5,420 bases of DNA from Candidatus Kapaibacterium sp. (GTDB lineage Bacteria; Bacteroidota; Ignavibacteria; Kapaibacteriales; UBA2268): NCBI GenBank assembly GCA_028691175.1, contig JAQUZU010000120.1, positions 1 to 5,420 on the forward strand, given 5' to 3'. Position 1 is the stretch's first letter. Each line of letters opens with the position of its first letter. Positions 1 through 5,420 of this stretch are shown here, piece after piece. The translations under genes and the position numbers were made by a program. Under the pieces are notes generated by a model. It made no database searches and was not told the DNA's origin. It saw only the letters and a program-made list of their open reading frames with translations.

Positions 1-1315
1 GCTGATCGGCATGAGCAGTCGAACCTGCGGTTTTGGTATTGGTTGAACGTATCCAGCTTGAGCCTGCATCGCTTGAGCGATGGCACTCGATTCCGCCGAG
101 AATAACTTTGTCCGGATCTGTATTCTTGACTGCGAGCGACAAATCGTAATAAGACTGTCCACGATTGGTTTCGCTTAGATCGTAGCCCCAATTCAGATAG
201 TTGCCGTTGCTTGAATCTGCCTGTATAGAGAAAGTTTCGCCTCCATCATCAGAGATTTGAAAAGAGTGAAATCCGGAATGATAGAACTGCGAGCACAAGG
301 TATAAAGATTATCCGGAGCCGCAGGAGAAACAGCCAACTGAATTCTTCCGGCTTCACGAATAGTTCTGATTAAAGTCCAGGTCTCGCCGGCATCAACCGA
401 TTTAAAGATGTAATTTTCTTCGGAGCGTCCTGCAGTTGCAGCGTATAATGTATTCTCATCGTTCGGTTTTTGTTCAAGATCGCGGAAAGTACCGCCTTGT
501 TTTACTGTCCAAGTTGCCCCACCGTCGATTGATTTATATATGCCTCTGTTGGTTGCGGCAATAACGACATCCGGATTTGTTGGCGAAACAAAAAGTCTTG
601 AAATAATATTTCCGTCTTTCATTTCATTTGCAATGCCGGTAATATCCCAGGTTTTTCCGCCATCAGTCGTTTTGACGATACCGATGGAAGCGAAATATCC
701 CGCTGTTCCGAGCGAGCCGTTGGCGTCGCCGGTTGCAACATATACTATATTCGGATTTGTCGGCGAGATTGCAATATCGGAGACTCCAAGCGACAAAAAT
801 TGTGTAAACGGGAAATTCTCCCAAGTTTTACCCTTGTCTTTTGTGCGCCATACGCCACCACTTGCCGAGCCAACCCAAAATTCATTCACATCAGTCGGGT
901 GGAAGCGGACTACATTAATGCGTCCCAATCCTTTTGAATCAACGTGTTTATTGTATTTTTCCGGATTGGTAACAGGACCGATTAAATCCCACTGTTTTGA
1001 CTGCAGTGCGTCGATTCTTTTCTCGGAGAAATCTCGTAATACGTTGGAATATATATCGATTGCATCTTTATATTGACCATTTGGATATAGGCGTTGTTTC
1101 CAAAAATATTCCCAGCGATTGTACTGTTTCCAGCCTTTTTGTTTGTTTAGAGGTAAGCCTTGCCAAACTTCCTGTTGGTCTTTTTTCAGTTGATACATCG
1201 CGGAATTTTGATAATTCGGAATGAAAGATTCGAGATGTTGAGCACTTGCAATGGTTCCTGCACCGGCAAATATGCACGCGGACAAGATTGATAGAAGTGT
1301 CTTCTTTACTATCAT
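1..1315 (-). CDS. Secreted Asp-box (BNR/VPS10-like) beta-propeller protein, 3' end cut off by window
   Basis: Reading the minus strand from ATG at 1315 gives 438 uninterrupted codons to the window edge, so the C-terminus is missing. Residues 1-25 form a signal peptide (KK near the start, hydrophobic core, ASA|Q cleavage). Residues 26-105 are a charged, Trp/Tyr-rich region containing KGWKQYNRWEYFW, a pre-propeller segment I know from Bacteroidota secreted proteins. From about residue 108 (QWDLIGPV, then GRINVVRFHPTD) a beta-propeller begins. Six Asp-box motifs of the S/T-x-D-x-G-x-T-W type are visible near residues 158, 216, 262, 306, 355 and 414; the fifth ends in F and the sixth has SSW. AAAGGG at 1330-1325 lies 9 bases upstream of the ATG and supports this start. 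The protein is probably exported and cell-surface or extracellular. A C-terminal type IX sorting domain is expected by analogy but lies outside the window. Asp-boxes alone do not prove glycosidase activity, so no substrate is assigned. Confidence 0.88.
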   Translation of the reverse strand, partial: MIVKKTLLSILSACIFAGAGTIASAQHLESFIPNYQNSAMYQLKKDQQEVWQGLPLNKQKGWKQYNRWEYFWKQRLYPNGQYKDAIDIYSNVLRDFSEKRIDALQSKQWDLIGPVTNPEKYNKHVDSKGLGRINVVRFHPTDVNEFWVGSASGGVWRTKDKGKTWENFPFTQFLSLGVSDIAISPTNPNIVYVATGDANGSLGTAGYFASIGIVKTTDGGKTWDITGIANEMKDGNIISRLFVSPTNPDVVIAATNRGIYKSIDGGATWTVKQGGTFRDLEQKPNDENTLYAATAGRSEENYIFKSVDAGETWTLIRTIREAGRIQLAVSPAAPDNLYTLCSQFYHSGFHSFQISDDGGETFSIQADSSNGNYLNWGYDLSETNRGQSYYDLSLAVKNTDPDKVILGGIECHRSSDAGSSWIRSTNTKTAGSTAHADQ

Positions 1316-1525
1316 GTTTGATATCCCTTTAATATTGATATTTAATACCAAAATAAAGACGAACTATATATATAAATATTGTGATTAATAGCTATGCGAT
1401 AATAAAAGAAATATAATCTTATATACACTAATCTTTTTAATTTATCGTCCATATCCGTGATTCAAGTAATGCAAGATTCATTAAGTAAATTATGTAACTT
1501 GTTGAAAAATAAGAAAGGATTGAAT
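1316..1525. promoter_or_regulatory. Divergent AT-rich intergenic region
   Basis: This 210-base region separates the minus-strand propeller gene from plus-strand clpB, so it must hold promoters for both unless transcription enters from elsewhere. It is strongly AT-rich, with a short TA run at 1365-1374. A perfect TATAAT (1412-1417) and a GATAAT (1398-1403) are present on the plus strand, but neither has a credible -35 box at 16-18 bases, and in such AT-rich DNA they may be chance. No CIRCE operator and no sigma-32-type heat-shock promoter is visible ahead of clpB. No RNA gene or open frame with a credible start was recognised here. Confidence 0.4.
1514..1519 (+). promoter_or_regulatory. Ribosome binding site that fixes the clpB start
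   Basis: AAAGGA lies 6 bases before the ATG at 1526. It selects this start over the in-frame GTG at 1457 and ATG at 1469, which would add 23 or 19 residues absent from typical ClpB N-termini. The family usually starts a few residues before the F-T-x-K-A-Q-E-A motif, as it does from 1526. Confidence 0.7.
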
Positions 1526-2839
1526 ATGAAGGCAAATCAAGAAAAATTTACCGTAAAAGCGCAGGAAGCTATACGCCAAGCACAAGAAATTGCAAGGAGT
1601 TACAACAATCAGTTAATAGAGCCGGCACACCTGTTTTCTGCACTTATACAGGATAAGGAATCGATTGTTAGCGGGATAGTGGCAAAAATTGGTTCAGATA
1701 TTAATACATTGCGAATCAAAGTTGCCGAACTGCTCGAAAAATATCCGAAAGTATATAACACAAATGAAGTTTATCTTTCGAACAATACGTCTAAAATACT
1801 TGACTTCTCAATTACTTATGCCGCACAATTAAAAGACGATTATGTCTCGACGGATCATATTTTTTATGCTTTTGCAGAAGTAAAAAATGAGTGTTCGGAT
1901 TTGCTCCAGAGCAACAACATAACGAAGGAAAATATTCTGAAAGCAATGCAGGCGATTCGCGGAAACAAGCGAATTACCGGCGATAATCCGGAGGAAACTT
2001 TAGAGGCACTTGCGAAATATGGACGCCTGCTGAATGACGAAGTTCGCCGTGGCAAAATTGATCCGGTAATCGGACGTGATGAGGAAATTCGCCGTGTATT
2101 GCAGGTGCTTTCGCGACGTACAAAAAATAACCCGATCCTGATTGGCGATCCGGGCGTTGGCAAAACGGCAATTGTTGAAGGAATCGCAAGGCGGATTGTT
2201 TCTGGAGATGTGCCGGAAACGCTAAAATCGAAGCAATTATATACGCTTGATATTGGTGCGTTGCTTGCCGGTGCTTCTTTTCGTGGGCAATTCGAGGAGC
2301 GACTTAAGGCTGTGATTAAAGAAGTTCAGGATGCAAATGGAGAAATAATTCTTTTCATCGACGAAATCCACACGCTGGTTGGAGCCGGCGCTTCCGGCGG
2401 TACGCTTGACGCGGCAAATATTCTGAAACCGGCACTTGCGCGTGGCGATTTGCGATGCATTGGCGCGACTACGCTCGATGAGTATCAAAAATATTTTGAG
2501 AAAGATGCGGCTCTCGAGCGACGTTTCCAGAAAATTATTGTGTCCGAGCCAAGCGTAGAGGATACTGTGTCGATTCTTCGAGGGCTGAAAGAAAAATACG
2601 AACTTCATCATGGTGTGCGAATAATGGATTCGGCGATTGTCGCGGCGGCAGAATATTCAAATAGGTATATTGCCGATCGATTTTTGCCGGATAAGGCGAT
2701 TGATCTGATTGACGAAGCGGCAAGCAAATTGCGGATGGAAATTGACTCCATGCCGGAGGAACTCGACGCAATCAGTAGAAAAATAAGACAGTTAGAGATA
2801 GAGAAGCAAGCTCTGTTGCGCGATATTGCGAATGGCTAA
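1526..2839 (+). CDS. clpB: Truncated ClpB: N-domain plus first AAA+ module only
   Basis: ClpB is the cytoplasmic Hsp100 ATPase that threads proteins out of aggregates together with DnaK. A full-length ClpB has about 860 residues; this one has 437. The Clp N-domain spans roughly residues 1-145 (KFTVKAQEAIRQAQ near the start). A linker with LEALAKYGRLL and DPVIGRDEEIRRV leads into AAA+ module 1: Walker A GDPGVGKT (207-214, K213), Walker B ILFIDE (275-280, catalytic E280), pore loop around residues 249-254 (GASFRG), sensor-1 region GATT (313-316), arginine-finger segment LERRF (330-334) and FLPDKAIDLIDEA (386-398). The middle domain has just begun (RKIRQLEIEKQAL, 418-430) when the frame ends at LRDIANG. 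The rest of the middle domain and AAA+ module 2 are not in any frame downstream. The retained half has no frameshift or visible active-site loss, so it is either a recent truncation, a functional single-ring variant, or an assembly join. Because AAA+ module 2 and the coiled coil are needed for disaggregation in studied ClpBs, normal disaggregase function is unlikely. Confidence 0.9.
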   Translation: MKANQEKFTVKAQEAIRQAQEIARSYNNQLIEPAHLFSALIQDKESIVSGIVAKIGSDINTLRIKVAELLEKYPKVYNTNEVYLSNNTSKILDFSITYAAQLKDDYVSTDHIFYAFAEVKNECSDLLQSNNITKENILKAMQAIRGNKRITGDNPEETLEALAKYGRLLNDEVRRGKIDPVIGRDEEIRRVLQVLSRRTKNNPILIGDPGVGKTAIVEGIARRIVSGDVPETLKSKQLYTLDIGALLAGASFRGQFEERLKAVIKEVQDANGEIILFIDEIHTLVGAGASGGTLDAANILKPALARGDLRCIGATTLDEYQKYFEKDAALERRFQKIIVSEPSVEDTVSILRGLKEKYELHHGVRIMDSAIVAAAEYSNRYIADRFLPDKAIDLIDEAASKLRMEIDSMPEELDAISRKIRQLEIEKQALLRDIANG

Positions 2840-4745
2840 AATATACAGTACGGACGGACATAGGCTCCCCGAGCCTACAAAAGGGTGCCTGTGCAACCGT
2901 ATCGGAATTTGTTTACTTACACTTACTATAGCATTTTTATCGAGTATTTCTTTAAATGCACAGCCGGCAGTTCCGCATTTTTCTACCGGATATGAAAAAA
3001 AAGATGATGTGAATAGTTTGTTTGCAGATTTGTTTGTAAAGTCTACAATATTAAATACTGACGTAAATATTTTAGAAAAATATAATGCAACTACTATAAA
3101 TTCTAATAACTTAAGCAAGAAAACCGAGAATTTTTTTTCTCTCGGATTATTATATCAAAATTGGGGAAAATTTAAGCCGGGAATCGAGTCGGAATTTGTG
3201 TTAAGTCACGACAGTAAAAGCATTGGAAATCATACGCTTTACGATGTTTCGATTGTTCCAACTTTAGCGTATTTTTTCTCCGAAAATAATTATTTGAAAG
3301 TCGGTGCCGGCAAAAAAATTACCGATAAATTCGGAATATATTCTGACGGTCCGGCAGTGCTTGCAGATTTGAATTTTTCTGATTTTGACTATGAAAATTT
3401 CTCCGGAGAGGCGTCAGTTCGTTCGCGATATTTTTTTTTCGACGATGACAGGACGAATCGTGATATTCTTGCGAAGTTAAAGGTGTCCGCGAATTCATCT
3501 GAAGTTGATAAGATCGAACTAAATACGTCCTATGGCGATAAACTTGTCGATTTTATCACTTTTGTTCGCAATAATCCGGAAGACTATCTATATGAGATGA
3601 ATACAGATAAGTTGTTTAATTCTCAAATACTTATTGATTATTATCTGATAAAAGATATACAGTTTAAGTCGAGTATAGAATATTTTTCGCAATCAAAACG
3701 TCGTGTGTATGATAAATCGAGTGAATTTGTTAATGCATCGCTGTACGGCAGAAAATCCGAGTCGGTTAAGTTCTCTACTTCCAACGTGTTACTGCTTTTA
3801 CTCGATAAACTGAAATCTTCATTCAGCCTTGATTACGAAAGCACGGAAGAGCATTTCGATGCATTCAAAAATTCGGAAAATTTCGATAATTCGCAACTTG
3901 CGTCAGTAAAAAATACGCAGAAAATGAACGATTATTCGGCGTCTAAACTGCAGATTTCTACAGCAAATACGTTGCTTTTGGGACGGCGTGATTCACTGTC
4001 TGTAAATCTTCTTGCTTCAATTTATCGCTATGATACGCCACACAAAGACAATAAAGATGAGCATGATGAGTCTTTTTCTTCTTTGTATGTTCAATACGCA
4101 CATAGATTTACGCGGCGGTTTAATTATCGGGTTCTGCTGGATGTTAAGCACCAGCACTATGTCTATCTGAATGCGGAGAAAAGTGCCGGCAGCAATGCTG
4201 TAAAAACGATAAGACTTCGTTTCGGACCGGAATATAAAAACGATGTTATCTTTCTTAGTCCAACGCTCGAAGTGCTTGCAAATTATCATATTTACGACTT
4301 TGCAAAAACGAGCGGATCTGTCTCGACCTATAGTTTTAGGCAGATTTCTTATCAAGACAGCATCGTTGCAAAATTGAATGAGAAGCTTCTAATTTCGCTG
4401 AATTCTTCGATTAGATATAGCGAGCGCGGAATTTTGTACTGGGATTCTTTTTCCGAACTTCCGATTTCCGGAAATTTTGAAATAATGTTTAAGTGCATGA
4501 TTTATAGACACTTTAGACGAATCTATTTCGGACTTGGATCTAACTATTATAAACTGAAACAAGATAATCTGCAGATGCATAGAAATACGCATTTGTCTAA
4601 AATAATTAGTCCGGAAGCAGTAATTGGCATAAAATTTTCTAATGAAAACGTGGTTCGATTGGTCGGAAAATACGACTTTCAGGACATAGGTGGAGCAACT
4701 CGCGAGGTTGCAAATCTAAATCTTCAAGCCAACGTATATTTTTAA
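2832..4745 (+). CDS. Predicted outer-membrane beta-barrel protein of unknown function
   Basis: I do not recognise the family. ATG at 2832 gives 637 residues; a TTG at 2826 would add two. The start overlaps the clpB stop by 8 bases and has no Shine-Dalgarno motif, so translation may depend on coupling to clpB. Residues 24-43 form a hydrophobic export signal with a likely LNA|Q cleavage, but it is preceded by an unusually long n-region (residues 1-23) encoded partly by a GC-rich palindromic island. The mature part is rich in Asn, Ser, Tyr and Phe, with many alternating polar/hydrophobic stretches typical of transmembrane beta-strands (for example FKPGIESEFVLS, NYLKVGAGKKI, FNYRVLLDVKHQHYVYL). 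It ends in LNLQANVYF with a terminal phenylalanine, the usual outer-membrane insertion signal. No lipobox, TonB box, plug or OmpA-like domain is visible. Location in the outer membrane is a good inference; transport or structural role is unknown. Confidence 0.72.
   Translation: MAKIYSTDGHRLPEPTKGCLCNRIGICLLTLTIAFLSSISLNAQPAVPHFSTGYEKKDDVNSLFADLFVKSTILNTDVNILEKYNATTINSNNLSKKTENFFSLGLLYQNWGKFKPGIESEFVLSHDSKSIGNHTLYDVSIVPTLAYFFSENNYLKVGAGKKITDKFGIYSDGPAVLADLNFSDFDYENFSGEASVRSRYFFFDDDRTNRDILAKLKVSANSSEVDKIELNTSYGDKLVDFITFVRNNPEDYLYEMNTDKLFNSQILIDYYLIKDIQFKSSIEYFSQSKRRVYDKSSEFVNASLYGRKSESVKFSTSNVLLLLLDKLKSSFSLDYESTEEHFDAFKNSENFDNSQLASVKNTQKMNDYSASKLQISTANTLLLGRRDSLSVNLLASIYRYDTPHKDNKDEHDESFSSLYVQYAHRFTRRFNYRVLLDVKHQHYVYLNAEKSAGSNAVKTIRLRFGPEYKNDVIFLSPTLEVLANYHIYDFAKTSGSVSTYSFRQISYQDSIVAKLNEKLLISLNSSIRYSERGILYWDSFSELPISGNFEIMFKCMIYRHFRRIYFGLGSNYYKLKQDNLQMHRNTHLSKIISPEAVIGIKFSNENVVRLVGKYDFQDIGGATREVANLNLQANVYF
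2850..2899. repeat. GC-rich palindromic island at the clpB/barrel junction
   Basis: By hand count about 31 of these 50 bases are G or C, against clearly AT-rich flanks. It contains a tandem ACGG ACGG (2850-2857), a perfect 7-bp inverted repeat TAGGCTC / GAGCCTA with a CCC loop (2861-2877), and a weaker stem GGTGC / GC-A-ACC (2884-2898) with a CTGT loop. There is no T-run after either stem, so it is not a standard intrinsic terminator. Its look is that of a short dispersed palindromic repeat of the kind sometimes found between and inside bacterial genes. Only one copy is in the window, so repeat status is an inference. It sits within the reading frame of the barrel protein, shortly after its start, and begins 11 bases after the clpB stop. 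Confidence 0.45.
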
Positions 4746-4749
4746 GGTG
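4744..4749 (+). promoter_or_regulatory. Ribosome binding site for the anti-sigma kinase gene
   Basis: AAGGTG overlaps the stop codon of the barrel gene. Its AAGG core is 6 bases from the ATG at 4754 but only 3 from the ATG at 4751, so 4754 is the better-spaced start. The two choices differ by one methionine. Confidence 0.55.
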
Positions 4750-4753
4750 AATG

Positions 4754-5176
4754 ATGGAAGAAACATATATCTTTTCAAAACAAGTCGTTTTTCCGAGCGA
4801 GAGAAAAGCCGTAAAGCTTTTTGAGCCGATAATTGCAGAATTACGCGGCATGATCAGTTTCTCGGACGAATTGTATTATAACATTTTAATTGCCGGAACA
4901 GAGGCAGTCAATAATGCGATAATTCACGGCAATAAGTGCGTTAAAAATAAAAAGGTTGTGCTTTTTGTCCGTGCAAATGACCGAGCAATTATAGTCGAAA
5001 TACGAGATGAAGGTGAAGGCTTCGAAATGGGCGAAGTCAGCGACCCGCGTATTCCCGATAATCTTATGAAAGTGAGCGGGCGTGGCGTTTTTTTGATCAA
5101 AGAACTTGCCGATGGAGTTGAATTTAAGCGAACAGAGACCGGAATGCACATTAAAATGATATTTAGGCTTAAATAG
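4754..5176 (+). CDS. RsbW/SpoIIAB-type anti-sigma factor serine kinase (GHKL ATPase)
   Basis: The 140-residue protein is a single GHKL ATP-binding domain, the normal size for this family. The N-box is E50-AVNN-AII-H58-GN, the G1 box is DEGEGF (85-90) and the G2 box is SGRGVFLIKELAD (108-120), all intact, so ATP binding is expected. In studied relatives the protein binds a sigma factor or phosphorylates a serine on a STAS-domain antagonist, and a PP2C phosphatase reverses this. Neither a sigma factor, a STAS protein nor a phosphatase is encoded in the window, so the partner is unknown. The gene follows the barrel gene by 8 bases and is probably co-transcribed and perhaps translationally coupled with it. 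It is cytoplasmic, with no signal or membrane segment. Assignment to the family is firm; anti-sigma rather than another small switch-kinase role is inferred. Confidence 0.85.
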   Translation: MEETYIFSKQVVFPSERKAVKLFEPIIAELRGMISFSDELYYNILIAGTEAVNNAIIHGNKCVKNKKVVLFVRANDRAIIVEIRDEGEGFEMGEVSDPRIPDNLMKVSGRGVFLIKELADGVEFKRTETGMHIKMIFRLK

Positions 5177-5202
5177 TATTTCATTCTTAGCGAAAAAAAT
5201 CT

Positions 5203-5210
5203 TATTTTTG
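5203..5210 (+). promoter_or_regulatory. Possible Bacteroidota-type -7 element
   Basis: TATTTTTG fits the TAnnTTTG pattern known for the -7 box of Bacteroidota promoters and lies 34 bases before the ATG at 5245. No matching TTTG-type -33 box is seen upstream, and the stretch is a T-run in AT-rich DNA, so chance is likely. If real, the P-loop gene would have its own promoter in the 68-base gap. Confidence 0.2.
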
Positions 5211-5244
5211 AAGTCAGCATTTTGAAGAGAGCAAAAGAGAAAAT

Positions 5245-5420
5245 ATGATAGATAGATATACTAACTACAAAGAAAATATAGTACATAGCATTGTTGCCGA
5301 TAATTCGGAAAAAGATGTCTTTTTGATCTCCGGGGGCTTTGGAACCGGAAAATCAAAGTTAGTCGAAGAAATTCTGGCGGATCTAAAAGCCGGAACAACT
5401 GTTGACGGCATGATCTATTT
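5245..5420 (+). CDS. P-loop ATPase, 5' fragment cut off by window
   Basis: ATG at 5245 opens 58 codons that run to the window edge; an in-frame TGA at 5209-5211 limits how far upstream the start could be, and AGAGA at 5236-5240 is a weak ribosome binding site. The only diagnostic feature is a Walker A motif GGFGTGKS (residues 30-37, K36 S37) preceded by the hydrophobic strand DVFLIS and followed by helix KLVEEILADL. A short N-terminal segment, then Walker A at about residue 30, resembles AAA/STAND-type ATPases that begin directly with the nucleotide-binding domain, for example signalling ATPases with later repeat domains. No Walker B or effector domain is visible, so the specific family cannot be given. 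It follows the anti-sigma kinase gene by 68 bases on the same strand. Confidence 0.75.
   Translation, partial: MIDRYTNYKENIVHSIVADNSEKDVFLISGGFGTGKSKLVEEILADLKAGTTVDGMIY

Noticed and set aside
540..1076. Plus-strand open frame of 178 codons
   Set aside because: It lies antisense to the propeller gene, whose minus-strand frame shows a signal peptide and repeated Asp-boxes; the plus-strand translation has no recognisable feature.
1237..1260. Possible CIRCE-like half site (GAGCACT) upstream of clpB
   Set aside because: It lies inside the propeller coding region and lacks the partner arm at 9 bases.
1331..1342. Small palindrome AATAT-TG-ATATT just upstream of the propeller ribosome binding site
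   Set aside because: Five-base AT-only arms are expected by chance in such AT-rich DNA.
1457..1525. Upstream in-frame GTG (1457) and ATG (1469) starts for clpB
   Set aside because: They add residues not seen at ClpB N-termini and lack a ribosome binding site, whereas AAAGGA is well placed before 1526.
2861..2877. Intrinsic terminator for clpB
   Set aside because: The stem is good, but it is followed by ACAAAAGG rather than a T-run on the plus strand. On the minus strand it is followed by ATGTCC, also not a T-run.
2820..2960. Simple frameshift as the cause of the clpB truncation
   Set aside because: The other two plus-strand frames after 2820 show no middle-domain coiled-coil sequence and run into stops, so a single-base error does not restore ClpB.
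2792..3118. Minus-strand open frame across the clpB/barrel junction
   Set aside because: It is antisense to both genes and has no homology signal; it arises from low stop density opposite the coding frames.
5190..5212. A-run/T-run stem after the anti-sigma kinase gene as a terminator
   Set aside because: Only A-T pairs with a short arm and no GC-rich stem; too weak to call.
1..5420. CRISPR array, tRNA/rRNA gene, insertion sequence or transposase
   Set aside because: No regularly spaced direct repeats, no cloverleaf-like or rRNA-like conserved sequence, and no transposase motif were seen on either strand by eye.

Overview
The window looks like a piece of an AT-rich Gram-negative genome from the Bacteroidota/Chlorobiota superphylum (Bacteroidetes, Ignavibacteria or Kapabacteria-like). 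The evidence is a large secreted Asp-box (BNR) beta-propeller protein whose N-terminal part follows a layout common in type IX-secreted proteins of that group, and an outer-membrane beta-barrel protein ending in phenylalanine. No rRNA or other phylogenetic marker is present, so this placement is an inference.

Layout: the minus strand carries a secreted beta-propeller protein that starts at 1315 and runs off the left edge. A 210-base AT-rich divergent region follows. The plus strand then holds four co-directional genes: (1) the N-terminal half of the disaggregase ClpB (1526-2839), which stops just after entering the middle domain; (2) a 637-residue predicted outer-membrane beta-barrel protein (2832-4745) whose start overlaps the clpB stop by 8 bases; (3) a small GHKL-fold ATP-binding protein of the RsbW/SpoIIAB anti-sigma kinase type (4754-5176), 8 bases behind the barrel gene; (4) the first 58 codons of a P-loop ATPase (5245 to the right edge).

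The part most worth attention is the clpB/barrel junction. ClpB keeps a complete N-domain and first AAA+ module with every key residue, but the rest of the middle domain and the whole second AAA+ module are absent from the window. Immediately after the stop lies a roughly 50-base GC-rich, palindrome-bearing island (2850-2899) in otherwise AT-rich DNA. It is translated as an unusual long n-region in front of the signal peptide of the barrel protein. This looks like a rearrangement or deletion scar, or the landing site of a short palindromic repeat, that removed the 3' half of clpB and joined the barrel gene to its end. An assembly join at a dispersed repeat would look the same and must be excluded first.

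Tight spacing suggests that clpB', the barrel gene and the anti-sigma kinase gene are co-transcribed. I see no obvious functional logic linking them. I did not find a convincing novel multi-gene system; the junction and the unrecognised barrel are the best leads.
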